Assembly (NCBI RefSeq): GCF_014076845.1
Contig: NZ_JACGUT010000010.1
Location: 117,865-181,864 of the forward strand
DNA from: Colwellia sp. MB3u-41
Lineage (GTDB): Bacteria; Pseudomonadota; Gammaproteobacteria; Enterobacterales; Alteromonadaceae
Length of the DNA stretch: 64,000 bases
Direction of reading: 5' to 3'
This document shows, one piece after another, positions 43,350 through 53,469 of the stretch. The translations under genes and the position numbers were made by a program. The notes under the pieces are model-generated. The model did no database searches, was not told the origin of the DNA, and saw only the letters and a list, made by a program, of their open reading frames with translations. Numbering within the stretch: the stretch's first letter is position 1; every line of letters starts with the position of its first letter.

Positions 43350-44711
43350 TTAGCGGATCATTAAAAATAATGTGCTATTACCTCTGATAATATTTATCGC
43401 GAAAACACCTTTATTATCATTTAAGTAACTACGCAATTCACCTATCGACTTTATACGTGTGCGGTTTATTCCACTGATAATATCACCTTTTTGAAGGCCA
43501 ATGAAAGCTGCTGGACTTCCCTCTGCTACTGATTTTATATCAATACCTCGACCATTTTCGCTATTTTCAAGCTCAGCGCCGTCTAACATTTTGTGGATGC
43601 TGGCGGCTTCGACTTTGGCTGTTTCTTGCTTTTTAAGGGTAACGTTATAGGTTTTTTCAGAGCCATCTTTTTTTATTACGGTTAATTCGACACTCTTACC
43701 TGCGCCAATTGTGCCTATTTTTCCTCGTATTGCAGCAAAGGTCTTCACCATTTTTCCATTAACTTTAGTAATAACATCACCAGACTCAATACCGGCTTCG
43801 TCAGCTGCTGAGCCAACTTCTACTTGCTCAATAAAACCACCTTGGCTTGATTCAAGCTCTAAAGCTTCAGCGATTTCACCATTGACACTACGTCCTAATA
43901 CACCTAGTACTCCGCGGCGTACTTCACCAAATTCAATGAGCTGTTTAACGATGTTGTCGACCATATTGCTTGGTATAGCAAAGCCAATACCAACATTTCC
44001 ACCATTTGGACCTAAGATAGCCGTATTAATACCGACAAGTTTTCCTTGTAAGTTAATTAATGCCCCTCCTGAATTACCACTATTAATCGCGGCATCAGTT
44101 TGAATGAAGTCTTCATAATTTTGCGCGTTTAATCCACTACGCCCTAAGGCACTTATAATACCCGAGGTTACGGTTTGACCTAAACCAAAAGGGCTACCAA
44201 TAGCGACAGCAAAGTCTCCAACACGTATGTTATCTGAGTCGGCGAGCTTTACTTCTATTAAGTCTTTGGCCTCTATTTGCAGTAAAGCGATATCACTACT
44301 GGCATCAGAGCCAATTTTTTTCGCTGTAATTTGACGACCGTCTTTTAAGGTTATTTGAATTTCGTCAGCTTCATTAATTACATGGCTGTTAGTAACTATG
44401 TAACCTTGTTCAGCATCGATAATGACACCGGAACCCAAACCTCGAAATTCTCGCTTTCTTGATTGGTTTTGATTTTGATTGGGGTTACCAAAGAAAAATT
44501 TAAAGGCTTCTGGTACTTTTGACTTTTCTACATGAGTACCCGTAACAGAAATTAATACAACACCTGGCGTTACCTTTTCTAGCATGGGCGCTAAACTTGG
44601 CATTTGTTGGCTATTAACGGAAAAAGGTAAATTTGCGTGGACGGGCAAACTGGCAAAGGCAATAGAGCCTGATAATAAAATACTTGTTGCTAAAAAAGAC
44701 AGTTTTTTCAT
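43350..44711 (-). CDS. degQ: Periplasmic serine protease/chaperone DegQ (DegP/HtrA family)
   Basis: Periplasmic HtrA protease that degrades or refolds damaged envelope proteins. A signal peptide (LSFLATSILLSGSIAFA) is followed by the protease domain with His in TNSHVINEAD, Asp in SDIALLQI and Ser in NSGNSGGAL, and by two PDZ domains (VLGRSVNGEIAEALEL; AAFIGLQKGDIISGI). The 453-aa length and the adjoining degS favour DegQ over DegP, although family members overlap in function. The stop is followed by a terminator. Confidence 0.94.
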   Translation of the reverse strand: MKKLSFLATSILLSGSIAFASLPVHANLPFSVNSQQMPSLAPMLEKVTPGVVLISVTGTHVEKSKVPEAFKFFFGNPNQNQNQSRKREFRGLGSGVIIDAEQGYIVTNSHVINEADEIQITLKDGRQITAKKIGSDASSDIALLQIEAKDLIEVKLADSDNIRVGDFAVAIGSPFGLGQTVTSGIISALGRSGLNAQNYEDFIQTDAAINSGNSGGALINLQGKLVGINTAILGPNGGNVGIGFAIPSNMVDNIVKQLIEFGEVRRGVLGVLGRSVNGEIAEALELESSQGGFIEQVEVGSAADEAGIESGDVITKVNGKMVKTFAAIRGKIGTIGAGKSVELTVIKKDGSEKTYNVTLKKQETAKVEAASIHKMLDGAELENSENGRGIDIKSVAEGSPAAFIGLQKGDIISGINRTRIKSIGELRSYLNDNKGVFAINIIRGNSTLFLMIR

Positions 44712-44803
44712 AAATGAGACAACCTTTCTATAAATATAATGATTTAATGTAATTTATATACCTAACTAAAGACCTGCGCTGTTTATGTTAGTTCAAGATA
44801 GCC

Positions 44804-45259
44804 TTACCCTACATTTGTAACACTTTGTTTCTTGTCAGCAAAAAGGCCACTGGCTTGATCTGAATAGTCACGTGGTGGCTCAGTACCCAATTCTTCATTT
44901 TTACGTTCGGCTTTGCTGTGGCGTAATGATACGGTTTGAGCAAGTTGATCTTGAGTTTCTTTTGAGAAAAATGGCATGCCGTCAACTTCTAAAGGTGTTG
45001 CTTTTTTTAGCAATTGCGTACTTTTTTCCATTTGTTTCATTGCCGTTTGACAGGTGCTATTCATTTTATCTAATAGTTTTGTCGAATCATCTAAATGTTC
45101 GGCAACGTCTAGTTTATACTGTGTTAAAGCGGTTTCACTATTACTGACACGTTCACTGAGTTTTTGATTGTCTTTGACTGAGGCAGATAAAAAACGACTA
45201 GCAACAAAACCCATTGCCGTACCGACGATTAAAAGAAAAATTGCTAAAACTATATCCAT
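44804..45259 (-). CDS. zapG: Cell envelope/division protein ZapG (YhcB, DUF1043)
   Basis: A bitopic inner-membrane protein with an N-terminal TM (MDIVLAIFLLIVGTAMGFVA) and a cytosolic coiled coil (SERVSNSETALTQYK; LLDKMNSTCQTAMKQ). YhcB/ZapG coordinates envelope growth and division in E. coli. The position beside degQ-degS, and divergent from zapE and the rplM-rpsI block, is conserved in gammaproteobacteria and supports the assignment. Confidence 0.92.
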   Translation of the reverse strand: MDIVLAIFLLIVGTAMGFVASRFLSASVKDNQKLSERVSNSETALTQYKLDVAEHLDDSTKLLDKMNSTCQTAMKQMEKSTQLLKKATPLEVDGMPFFSKETQDQLAQTVSLRHSKAERKNEELGTEPPRDYSDQASGLFADKKQSVTNVG

Positions 45260-45436
45260 AGTGTGGAACCCTCGTTATATTCGATAAAAATTAGTAAAAA
45301 TATATTAACTTATTTTGTATAATAGCGCTTCTGTTCGCGCTTACCTAATGAATATGATTGCGAATTTGTTAATTTCAAGAAAATATTCCATTAGTCCTTC
45401 AAAGACTCTGTGTAACAAAATATAAGTGGCCAATAA

Positions 45437-46552
45437 ATGATCAAGCTTTCACCTTTAGATAAGTATAATCAAGATTTAACCCGTGATGATTTTTTATATG
45501 ACGAGGCGCAAGAAAACGCAGTAAAAAATTTACAGCGCTTGTACGAAGATCTTCAAAATAAACCCTTGCCTGTTGAAGGATTTAAAAAAGTACTCAATCG
45601 CTGGAAGCGGATTGTTTCAAAATCGGAAATTAAAACCATTCAGGGACTTTATTTTTGGGGGGGCGTTGGCCGCGGAAAAACTTACTTAGTTGATACATTC
45701 TATGATTGTCTGCCTTTTGAAAATAAAATGCGTGTTCACTTTCATCGCTTTATGCATCGGGTTCATCAAGAATTAAAAACCTTAACAGGACAAGCTGATC
45801 CCTTAAAAATAATAGCGAAACGTTTTGCTGACGAAACCTGCATTATTTGTTTTGATGAATTTTTTGTTTCTGATATCACCGATGCAATGATCCTCGGATC
45901 TTTATTTGAAGAGCTGTTTGCCCATAACGTTACACTCGTAGCAACGTCGAATATTATCCCTAATGATCTTTACCATAATGGTTTACAACGTGAGCGATTT
46001 TTACCTGCGATTAATCTTATTAATCAGCACTGTGATGTGGTTAATGTTGATAGCGGAATTGATTATCGTTTACGTACTTTAGAGCAAGCTGAAATTTTTC
46101 ATTCACCACTTGATGCTCAAGCCAGTGATAATTTAGCTGAATACTTTACACAACTTTCTGTGAATCTAGGAAATAAAAACGTTGATATCGCAATAAACGG
46201 CCGCCCACTTCTTGCGATTGAAGAATCTGACGGTATTGTGCATTTTGATTTTTCAGTATTGTGTGAGTCAGCACGTAGCCAAACTGATTATATGGAATTA
46301 AGTCGTTTATATCACACGGTACTATTAGCCAACGTAAAACAGATGAGTGTCGAGCGCGAAGACGCGGCACGTCGTTTTATTGCGCTGGTTGATGAATTTT
46401 ATGAGCGTAATGTGAAATTAATTATTTCTGCAGAAGTCGATATGGAAAATTTATACAGTCATGGTGGTCTAGTATTTGAATTCAAACGTTGTTTAAGTCG
46501 TTTACAAGAAATGCAGTCCCATGATTATTTAGCAAGTAAACATTTACCCTAA
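45437..46552 (+). CDS. zapE: Cell division ATPase ZapE (AFG1-like)
   Basis: AAA-type P-loop ATPase that affects the stability of the FtsZ ring. Walker A is in GLYFWGGVGRGKTYLVD and Walker B in CIICFDEFFVSDITDA. A sensor-like VATSNIIPNDLY and an arginine-rich region (GLQRERFLPAI) complete the AFG1-like pattern. The length of 371 aa agrees with the E. coli protein (YhcM). It is divergent from zapG and lies just upstream of rplM, as in related genomes. Confidence 0.94.
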   Translation: MIKLSPLDKYNQDLTRDDFLYDEAQENAVKNLQRLYEDLQNKPLPVEGFKKVLNRWKRIVSKSEIKTIQGLYFWGGVGRGKTYLVDTFYDCLPFENKMRVHFHRFMHRVHQELKTLTGQADPLKIIAKRFADETCIICFDEFFVSDITDAMILGSLFEELFAHNVTLVATSNIIPNDLYHNGLQRERFLPAINLINQHCDVVNVDSGIDYRLRTLEQAEIFHSPLDAQASDNLAEYFTQLSVNLGNKNVDIAINGRPLLAIEESDGIVHFDFSVLCESARSQTDYMELSRLYHTVLLANVKQMSVEREDAARRFIALVDEFYERNVKLIISAEVDMENLYSHGGLVFEFKRCLSRLQEMQSHDYLASKHLP

Positions 46553-46825
46553 GTTCAATTGGAAAAAATTTATCCTAAGATTTATTGTTTAACAGATAAA
46601 AGTGTAAATAAAGTGCAATTGATTGTGATTTATACGTGATCTTATAGGATAACTTCTGTATAATTCGCGCTCCCTGCGTTACAAATGCCTACTGTTTTTG
46701 ACTTTTGTGAAAAGTAGTGGCGATGGACTCGATACTCGAAGGGGTATAGCGTGGTCTTTTTAACCGGTGGTGTTAATTCTTAACATTCATCATTTAAAGT
46801 AACATAATAAATATTGGGTTTTTTA
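46553..46825 (+). promoter_or_regulatory. Promoter and leader region of the rplM-rpsI operon
   Basis: A perfect -10 TATAAT lies at 46659-46664, followed by a GC-rich stretch (TCGCGCTCCC) typical of ribosomal promoters under stringent control; no good -35 is visible. The following 150-base leader is long and contains short paired stretches around 46690-46760. In E. coli L13 represses its own operon through the leader, so a similar regulatory structure is possible here. Confidence 0.55.
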
Positions 46826-47254
46826 ATGAAAACTTTTGTAGCAAAACCAGAAAGCGTACAACGCGAATGGTTCTTAGTGGACGCCGAAAATAAAACTTTA
46901 GGTCGTATCGCTACTGAAATTGCAAGCCGTTTACGCGGAAAGCATAAAGCAGAATATACTCCTCACGTAGATACTGGCGATTACATCGTTGTTATCAATG
47001 CCGAGAAAGTGAAAGTAACTGGTAATAAAGCGAAGGGTAAAATTTACTACTCGCATACAGAATTCCCAGGCGGTCTTAAGCAAATTAGCTTTGAAAAGTT
47101 AATTGTAAAAGCTCCAGAGCGTGTTTTGGAATTTGCTGTTAAAGGTATGTTACCTAAAGGACCTTTAGGTCGTGAAATGTTCCGTAAGCTTAAAGTTTAC
47201 GCGGGCACTGAACATAAGCATACTGCACAACAACCACAACTTTTGGAGCTTTAA
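46826..47254 (+). CDS. rplM: 50S ribosomal protein L13
   Basis: Large-subunit ribosomal protein that binds 23S rRNA early in assembly. From the ATG at 46826 it has 142 aa, the same length as in E. coli, and begins [19 protein letters not shown]; motifs [18 protein letters not shown] and [20 protein letters not shown] are characteristic. A TTG 12 bases upstream is not used because it would add four residues absent in the family. It is followed after three bases by rpsI. Confidence 0.98.
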   Translation: MKTFVAKPESVQREWFLVDAENKTLGRIATEIASRLRGKHKAEYTPHVDTGDYIVVINAEKVKVTGNKAKGKIYYSHTEFPGGLKQISFEKLIVKAPERVLEFAVKGMLPKGPLGREMFRKLKVYAGTEHKHTAQQPQLLEL

Positions 47255-47257
47255 GCA

Positions 47258-47650
47258 ATGGCTGATAATCAATATTACGGTACTGGTCGTCGCAAGAGCT
47301 CAACTGCTCGTGTGTTCATGAAAGCTGGTAACGGTGCAATTACAATTAACAAGCGTGACATTTCTGTATACTTTGGTCGTGAAACGGCTCGTATGGTTGT
47401 TCGTCAACCATTAGAATTAGTTGAAATGGTAGAAAAGTTTGACTTTAACATCACTGTTGTAGGTGGTGGTATTTCTGGTCAAGCTGGCGCAATTCGTCAC
47501 GGTATTACTCGTGCATTAATGGAGTTTGATGAAACTTTACGTAGTTCTTTACGTGTAGCTGGTTTCGTAACTCGTGATGCTCGTAAAGTTGAACGTAAGA
47601 AAGTTGGTTTACACAAGGCTCGTAAAAAGCCACAATTTTCAAAACGTTAA
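47258..47650 (+). CDS. rpsI: 30S ribosomal protein S9
   Basis: Small-subunit ribosomal protein whose C-terminal tail reaches the P-site tRNA. It has 130 aa and contains [34 protein letters not shown] and the basic end [12 protein letters not shown]. It forms the rplM-rpsI operon found throughout bacteria and ends before a strong terminator. Confidence 0.98.
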   Translation: MADNQYYGTGRRKSSTARVFMKAGNGAITINKRDISVYFGRETARMVVRQPLELVEMVEKFDFNITVVGGGISGQAGAIRHGITRALMEFDETLRSSLRVAGFVTRDARKVERKKVGLHKARKKPQFSKR

Positions 47651-47670
47651 TATATACCTTATACGTTTTC

Positions 47671-47698
47671 AAAAAACCGACTTTATGTCGGTTTTTTT
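47671..47698 (+). terminator. Intrinsic terminator of rplM-rpsI
   Basis: A-run, stem ACCGAC, loop TTTAT, stem GTCGGT, then a run of seven T. Confidence 0.93.
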
Positions 47699-48029
47699 AT
47701 ATCTGCAATTCAGAAATACCTTCCAAAATATTACGATTAGTCTTTTTGATAAAATAGTAAAGGAGAAACTATTTTTTATCCTCAATTTTTAAATAATAAT
47801 CTTTCGTATTTAGCGGAGCGTCCAATGTGGTAAAGTCAGTGATATAATGATATATAACTGATGTTTCGCTTATTTTTACTTGTAAAAAAGTGCATATTTC
47901 TTTATTATCAGAAAAATTTTTGTCGCAAGTTTTGGCAAACAATTGGAAAGTATTTCCTCTTGCAACTCGCTGTAGCTGTGAGAATAATAATTCGAATTTG
48001 TTTGAAACAATGTTATTTGGAGATTTTGA
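47699..48029. other. Intergenic region before the cytochrome bc1 operon
   Basis: About 330 bases with no credible gene. It should hold the petABC promoter. Candidate AT-rich elements such as GATATAATGATAT near 47845 are visible without a clear -35. TTTGGAGATTTTGA before 48030 supplies the petA ribosome binding site. Short frames over this stretch on both strands lack coding character. Confidence 0.45.
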
Positions 48030-48620
48030 ATGAGCAATGCGCCCGTGAATAACGGCCGTCGACGCTTTTTAACTGCTGCTACTTCGGTAGTCGGTGGTGT
48101 TGGTGTTGTCGGTTTGGCTGTGCCTTTCATTGGTTCTTGGAACCCTAGTGCTAGAGCGAAAGCTGCTGGTGCTCCGGTTGAAGTCAATGTGAGTAAAATA
48201 GAACCTGGTCAATTAATCCGCGCTGAATGGCGAGGAAAACCTGTTTATGTGGTCCGAAGAACAGAAGAAATATTATCAACTTTATCGGCGCATGACGATC
48301 AATTGAAAGACCCCGGTTCAGAAGAGCCTCAACAACCGACTTATGCAACCAATGCATATCGTTCAATTAAGCCTGAGTTTATGGTTGCTTTGGGCGTTTG
48401 TACTCACCTAGGTTGTGCTCCTACTCACCACCAAGGCGATTTTGAAGAGTTTGTTGAGGGTGTAAAAGATGGTTTCTTTTGTCCTTGTCACGGTTCTAAA
48501 TTCGATATGGCTGGACGTGTTTTTCAAAGCGTTCCTGCACCAACAAATTTGGTGGTTCCTGAACATTCATTCCCAACAGCAGACACCTTATTAATCGGTG
48601 TTAGTACAGGAGAAGTATAA
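48030..48620 (+). CDS. petA: Ubiquinol-cytochrome c reductase iron-sulfur subunit (Rieske)
   Basis: Rieske 2Fe-2S subunit of complex III, which passes electrons from ubiquinol to cytochrome c1. The N-terminus has a twin-arginine signal-anchor (GRRRFLTAATSVVGGVGVVG). The cluster ligands are in CTHLGCAPTH and CPCHGSKFD, each with one Cys and one His ligand plus the disulfide Cys. The length of 196 aa is normal. The stop overlaps the start of the cytochrome b gene by one base. Confidence 0.97.
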   Translation: MSNAPVNNGRRRFLTAATSVVGGVGVVGLAVPFIGSWNPSARAKAAGAPVEVNVSKIEPGQLIRAEWRGKPVYVVRRTEEILSTLSAHDDQLKDPGSEEPQQPTYATNAYRSIKPEFMVALGVCTHLGCAPTHHQGDFEEFVEGVKDGFFCPCHGSKFDMAGRVFQSVPAPTNLVVPEHSFPTADTLLIGVSTGEV

Positions 48621-49885
48621 TGTTTGCAAATTTTATGTCCTGGATTAATCAACGTTTACCGTTAACTGACGCTGTAAACAAACACGCTGGACAGTACCCT
48701 GCACCTAAAAACTTTAATTTTTGGTATGTATTTGGTGTTTTAGCGAGTGTCGTACTCGTCAATCAATTGTTAACGGGTGTTTGGTTAACAATGAGCTATG
48801 AGCCATCAGGTGAAGGTGCGTTCGCTTCTGTAGAATATATCATGCGTGATGTTGATTACGGCTGGTTACTTCGCTATATGCATTCTACAGGCGCGTCAGC
48901 GTTCTTTGTTGTTGTTTATATGCATATGTTCCGTGGCATGATGTACGGTTCATACCAAAAGCCTCGTGAGTTACTGTGGATCTTCGGCATGTTGATCTTT
49001 TTAGTGCTTATGGCTGAAGCGTTCATGGGTTACTTATTACCCTGGGGCAATATGTCTTATTGGGGCGCGCAGGTTATTATTTCTCTGTTTGGTGCAATTC
49101 CAATTATAGGTGATGACTTAACACTTTGGATACGTGGTGATTACGTTATATCAGGTGCTACCTTAAACCGTTTCTTTGCCTTACATGTTATTGCAATGCC
49201 ACTGGTTTTAGTTGTATTAGTTTTCTTACATATTCTTGCACTTCATGAAGTGGGTTCGAACAACCCTGAAGGCACAAATATTAAAAAACCTAAAGGTAGT
49301 GTGCCATTAGAAGAGCATAGTAAATTTACTTTCCATGAGCAATATACTAAAAAATACGATATCGTCGATGCGATCCCATTCCACCCCTATTACACAGTTA
49401 AAGATTTAGTGGCGATTGTTATCTTCTTAATCATTTTCTCTTGGGTAATGTTTTTTAACCCTGAAGGCGGTGGCTATTTTATGGAAGCGCCAAATTTTGA
49501 ACCTGCAAATGGTTTGAAAACACCAGAGCATATTGCACCAGTTTGGTATTTTGGTCCTTTTTATACCATTTTACGTGTTATCCCTGATAAGTTATTAGGG
49601 GCAGTTGGTATGTTTTCTGCGATCATTGTCTTATTCTTATTACCTTGGTTTGACCGTGGTACAGTGAAATCTATTAAGTTCCGTTGTACGGCTCATACGG
49701 TTAACTTAGCGCAATTTGTTATTTGTTTCATTGCTTTGGGTATTTTAGGTACGTTGCCATCAACACCGGTCTACAACTTAATTGGTACTATCGCCACGTT
49801 TGGTTATTTTGGTTTCTTTCTTGCCTTATGGGTGTACAGTAAGAACGAAAAAACTAAGCCAGTTCCAGAGAGGGTTTCAGGATAA
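48620..49885 (+). CDS. petB: Cytochrome b subunit of complex III
   Basis: Integral membrane subunit that carries two b hemes and the quinol oxidation and quinone reduction sites. It is 421 aa with eight hydrophobic spans. Characteristic segments are LRYMHSTGASAFFVVVYMHM with heme-ligand His residues, GYLLPWGNMSYWGAQV, FALHVIAMPLVLVVLVFLHI with the second His pair, and PEHIAPVWYFGPFYTILR around the PEW-like quinol site. It overlaps petA and petC by one base each, so the three are translated from one message. Confidence 0.97.
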   Translation: MFANFMSWINQRLPLTDAVNKHAGQYPAPKNFNFWYVFGVLASVVLVNQLLTGVWLTMSYEPSGEGAFASVEYIMRDVDYGWLLRYMHSTGASAFFVVVYMHMFRGMMYGSYQKPRELLWIFGMLIFLVLMAEAFMGYLLPWGNMSYWGAQVIISLFGAIPIIGDDLTLWIRGDYVISGATLNRFFALHVIAMPLVLVVLVFLHILALHEVGSNNPEGTNIKKPKGSVPLEEHSKFTFHEQYTKKYDIVDAIPFHPYYTVKDLVAIVIFLIIFSWVMFFNPEGGGYFMEAPNFEPANGLKTPEHIAPVWYFGPFYTILRVIPDKLLGAVGMFSAIIVLFLLPWFDRGTVKSIKFRCTAHTVNLAQFVICFIALGILGTLPSTPVYNLIGTIATFGYFGFFLALWVYSKNEKTKPVPERVSG

Positions 49886-50598
49886 TGAATAAATTTATTA
49901 GAGCTTTTATTTTTGGGATTTTTGCGCTTGTGCCAATGTTAACACTTGCTGCTAGCACTGGTGTTCATTTAGACAAAGCCGGTAATGATTTAAGTGACAA
50001 AGAATCACTTAAACGTGGTTTTCAATCTTACATTAATTATTGTTTAGGTTGTCACCAGTTACAGTACCAAAGATACAATCGTACTTTTGAGGACTTAGGT
50101 ATTAGTGAAGCCGATGGTATTGCTAATTATATGTATACGGGTGAAAAAGTCGGTGATCATATTACTAATACTATGCCAGCAAAAGATGCGGCTAAATGGT
50201 TTGGTAATACACCACCAGATTTAACGTTAATGGCGCGTTTAAAGCCAGGGCCTGATTATATTTATACCTACTTGCGTTCTTTCTACGTTGATCCAGAACG
50301 TCCCTTTGGCGTTAATAACACCATATTAAAAAACGCGGGTATGCCACATGTTTTGCAGGGGCTACAAGGTGTTCGCACAATGGACGAAAATGGTAAACTC
50401 AGTGAAGCAACAGGTGGTTCTATGACCGTTGAAGAGTACGATGCCTTTGCTCGTGATTTAGCCAACTTCTTAGAATATACCGGTGAGCCAAGCAAACTTA
50501 AGCGTGAAGCGATGGGATATTGGGTAATAGGCTTCTTATTTATTTTCCTTATTTTTGCTTACTTACTTAAAGTTGAATATTGGAAGGATGTACACTAA
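49885..50598 (+). CDS. petC: Cytochrome c1 subunit of complex III
   Basis: Membrane-anchored c-type cytochrome that accepts electrons from the Rieske protein. A signal peptide (FIFGIFALVPMLTLAA) is followed by the heme motif CLGCH in INYCLGCHQLQYQRYN, a second ligand region around TNTMPAKDA and a C-terminal anchor (YWVIGFLFIFLIFAYLLK). The length is 237 aa. It is the last gene of petABC, with sspA 85 bases further on. Confidence 0.96.
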   Translation: MNKFIRAFIFGIFALVPMLTLAASTGVHLDKAGNDLSDKESLKRGFQSYINYCLGCHQLQYQRYNRTFEDLGISEADGIANYMYTGEKVGDHITNTMPAKDAAKWFGNTPPDLTLMARLKPGPDYIYTYLRSFYVDPERPFGVNNTILKNAGMPHVLQGLQGVRTMDENGKLSEATGGSMTVEEYDAFARDLANFLEYTGEPSKLKREAMGYWVIGFLFIFLIFAYLLKVEYWKDVH

Positions 50599-50683
50599 CA
50601 ATTATTGTTAATGTACAGCGTTTTATTTATGGGGGGCTTTGGCCCCCTTTGTTAGTTTTTTATTACAGATTTTTGGAGGCATT

Positions 50684-51322
50684 ATGGCCGTAGCAGCAAA
50701 CAAGCGTTCAGTGATGAATTTATATTCCCACGCTGATGATATGTATAGTCATCAAACACGCATCGTACTCGCTGAAAAAGGCGTTGGCGTTGATATTCAT
50801 TTAGTTGATTTAGCTAACTTACCAGAAGATTTACTCGATTTAAATCCCTATGGTACAGTACCAACGTTAATTGATCGTGAATTAGCATTATACGAAGCAT
50901 CAATTATTATTGAATATTTAGACGAGCGTTTCCCTCATCCGCCATTAATGCCAGTTTACCCAGTATCACGGGGTCGTAGCCGTTTGATGATGCATCGTGT
51001 AGAACAAGATTGGTATAGTCTAGCAAAAATAATTATGAGTGGCCCAGCAGAAGCTGCGAGTAAAGCGCGTCAAGAACTTAAAGAAAGCTTACTAAGTGTT
51101 GCACCAATTCTTAATGAAGCACCGTATTTTATGAGTGAAGAATTCAGTTTAGTTGATTGTTATTTAGCTCCATTATTATGGCGTTTGCCTGCTTTAGGTA
51201 TTGAGCTGGATGGTGAGGGCTCTAAAGAATTTAAAGGTTATATGTTGAAGTTATTCGAACGTGAATCATTTCAAGCATCATTAACTGAAGATGAACGTGA
51301 AATTCGTTTAGGTATGTTTTAG
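50684..51322 (+). CDS. sspA: Stringent starvation protein A
   Basis: RNA polymerase-associated protein with a glutathione-S-transferase fold; in E. coli it is a transcription factor for acid resistance and stationary phase. It shows the thioredoxin-like N-terminus (MNLYSHADDMYSHQTRIVLA; NPYGTVPTLIDRELALYEA) and the helical C-terminal domain (SLVDCYLAPLLWRLPALGI). The ATG at 50684 has GGAGG five bases before it and is used rather than an upstream start that would add 15 residues. sspB follows directly. Confidence 0.95.
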   Translation: MAVAANKRSVMNLYSHADDMYSHQTRIVLAEKGVGVDIHLVDLANLPEDLLDLNPYGTVPTLIDRELALYEASIIIEYLDERFPHPPLMPVYPVSRGRSRLMMHRVEQDWYSLAKIIMSGPAEAASKARQELKESLLSVAPILNEAPYFMSEEFSLVDCYLAPLLWRLPALGIELDGEGSKEFKGYMLKLFERESFQASLTEDEREIRLGMF

Positions 51323-51339
51323 CCTTGGCATCTCCAGAA

Positions 51340-51798
51340 ATGACTTCTAATAAGCCTTATATTATTAGGGCTTTTTATCAGTGGATCTCTGATAATCAAC
51401 TTACGCCCTACATTGCTGTAGATGTGAGTGTTTACGGTGTGTTAGTGCCAATGGCCTATGTCAGTGATGGACAAATTGTGCTGAACGTTTCAATGTCAGC
51501 CGTGGGTTCTATTTCCCTTGGGGATCATGCTATAGAAGTTAGTGCACGCTTTGGTGGCAAGCTTGAGCACATTGTTGTGCCCTATGGCGCAATCGCGGCT
51601 ATTTACGCAAAAGAGAATGGAGCAGGTACATCGCTAGCTATTGAGCATTCTGAACCTGAACTGAGCGAAGATATAACGCCTGTAAAACCTGTAGGGCTAT
51701 CAAGTGTATCCTCAGATAATACCAGTACTGACAATACTAATTCAGAAGTGAAATCACCAAAAGTGAAAGGTAAGCCTAGCTTAAAAGTGATTAAGTAA
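51340..51798 (+). CDS. sspB: ClpXP protease specificity-enhancing factor SspB
   Basis: Adaptor that delivers ssrA-tagged proteins to ClpXP. The folded domain is seen in NKPYIIRAFYQWISDNQLTP, DGQIVLNVSMSAVG, SARFGGKLEHIVVP and YAKENGAGTS, and the acidic linker ends in the ClpX-binding tail KGKPSLKVIK. The ATG at 51340 gives the usual distance to the conserved RAFY segment; a TTG at 51325 is the alternative. It forms the conserved sspA-sspB operon. Confidence 0.95.
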   Translation: MTSNKPYIIRAFYQWISDNQLTPYIAVDVSVYGVLVPMAYVSDGQIVLNVSMSAVGSISLGDHAIEVSARFGGKLEHIVVPYGAIAAIYAKENGAGTSLAIEHSEPELSEDITPVKPVGLSSVSSDNTSTDNTNSEVKSPKVKGKPSLKVIK

Positions 51799-51822
51799 CT
51801 CTATTTATAAATTATTGCTTAT

Positions 51823-51860
51823 AAAAAAGCTTCACAAGTATGTACTTGTGAAGCTTTTTT
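51823..51860. terminator. Bidirectional terminator between sspB and dolP
   Basis: AAAAAAGCTTCACAAGTA, two-base centre, TACTTGTGAAGCTTTTTT: a near-perfect palindrome with A-run and T-run, between convergent genes. Confidence 0.93.
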
Positions 51861-51887
51861 TATGCTTATATTTAAAATATTTGAAGG

Positions 51888-52457
51888 TTAAATATACTCA
51901 AATATTTTGAAAACGCGGTTTACACCACTGATATTACGCGCAATATTTACCGCTTCATCTGCGTGTGCTGCGCTGATTAAACCCATCAAAAACACCTCGC
52001 CATTCTCAGTAACGACCTTAATATTAGTTGCATCAATATTATCGCTGCCAAATAGGGCTGTTTTAACTTTTGACGTTAACCAAATATCGTTGGTTCTTGT
52101 GGTAACCGAGGTGGTGTTACTGATACGAATTTGATTATGTAGCTGTATAATTTGCTTAACTTCGTTAATCGACTTTATTGCTAAATCACGTAAATAAGTA
52201 TTCGGCGCTTGTCCTATAACAAGCACACTTCGATTAACACTGATCACTTGTAAGTTAGTATTATCATCGAGTGCTTGGTGCTTTGAAAGCTTAGCATAAG
52301 CATCAAATTCGATTTTTTGATCGTCGAGCTGTGTACCTATACTGCGTTCATCCGTAGCGGCAGATGCTCCACCAATAATAGTAACAACAGCTGCGGCAAC
52401 ACATCCTTGTAAAAGTAAAGCAGCGCTAAGTGTTATAAATAATTTTTTAGCGTGCAT
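51888..52457 (-). CDS. dolP: Dual-BON outer-membrane lipoprotein DolP (YraP)
   Basis: Outer-membrane lipoprotein that binds anionic phospholipid, locates to the division site and supports envelope integrity. It has a lipoprotein signal (LSAALLLQGCVAA) and two BON domains: about residues 45-115 (NLQVISVNRSVLVIGQAPN) and 120-189 (SKVKTALFGSDNIDATNIKV; NGEVFLMGLI). It is the last gene of the lpoA-yraN-diaA-dolP series and starts one base after diaA. Confidence 0.95.
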   Translation of the reverse strand: MHAKKLFITLSAALLLQGCVAAAVVTIIGGASAATDERSIGTQLDDQKIEFDAYAKLSKHQALDDNTNLQVISVNRSVLVIGQAPNTYLRDLAIKSINEVKQIIQLHNQIRISNTTSVTTRTNDIWLTSKVKTALFGSDNIDATNIKVVTENGEVFLMGLISAAHADEAVNIARNISGVNRVFKIFEYI

Positions 52458-52458
52458 A

Positions 52459-53067
<609 letters not shown>

Positions 53068-53076
53068 TTATTGTCT

Positions 53077-53469
53077 CTAAAAGGCATTTTTTAGCCAGGT
53101 AATATCGAGATTGTTTATATTACCTTGTAAAGCAATAACATCAAATCGACAAGAGGTATTATATTCGTTTAAGCCACATTGTTGCAGGTAAAATGCGGCT
53201 GTTTTTCTAATTTTTTGCTGTTTTTTTTCCGAAATCGCTGAAATCGCTCCACCAAATAGTGCCGAAGCACGATATTTCACCTCTATAAAGACGATAGTGT
53301 TGCCATCTTTCATGATTATATCAATTTCACCCGCGCGGCTATAGAGGTTTTTTTCTTGGATAATCAATCCTTGTTCCACAAGATAATTAGCGGCAACCTT
53401 TTCAGTTATATTACCCGTTTCTCGGGTGGTAACCTTTTTAGTCCATGGATATTTCAGAGACGTTACCAT
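53077..53469 (-). CDS. yraN: YraN family (UPF0102) endonuclease-fold protein
   Basis: Small protein of the UPF0102 family with a predicted nuclease-like fold. The conserved stretch is SRAGEIDIIMKDGNTIVFIE, continuing VKYR, with the D-ExK pattern of restriction-nuclease folds. Function is not firmly known. Its 5' end overlaps the lpoA 3' end by 32 bases, or less if an internal start is used, indicating translational coupling. The lpoA-yraN-diaA-dolP order is conserved from Enterobacteria to Alteromonadales. Confidence 0.92.
   Translation of the reverse strand: MVTSLKYPWTKKVTTRETGNITEKVAANYLVEQGLIIQEKNLYSRAGEIDIIMKDGNTIVFIEVKYRASALFGGAISAISEKKQQKIRKTAAFYLQQCGLNEYNTSCRFDVIALQGNINNLDITWLKNAF

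Noticed and set aside
43711..44103. 130-codon plus-strand frame
   Set aside because: Antisense of the degQ protease/PDZ region.
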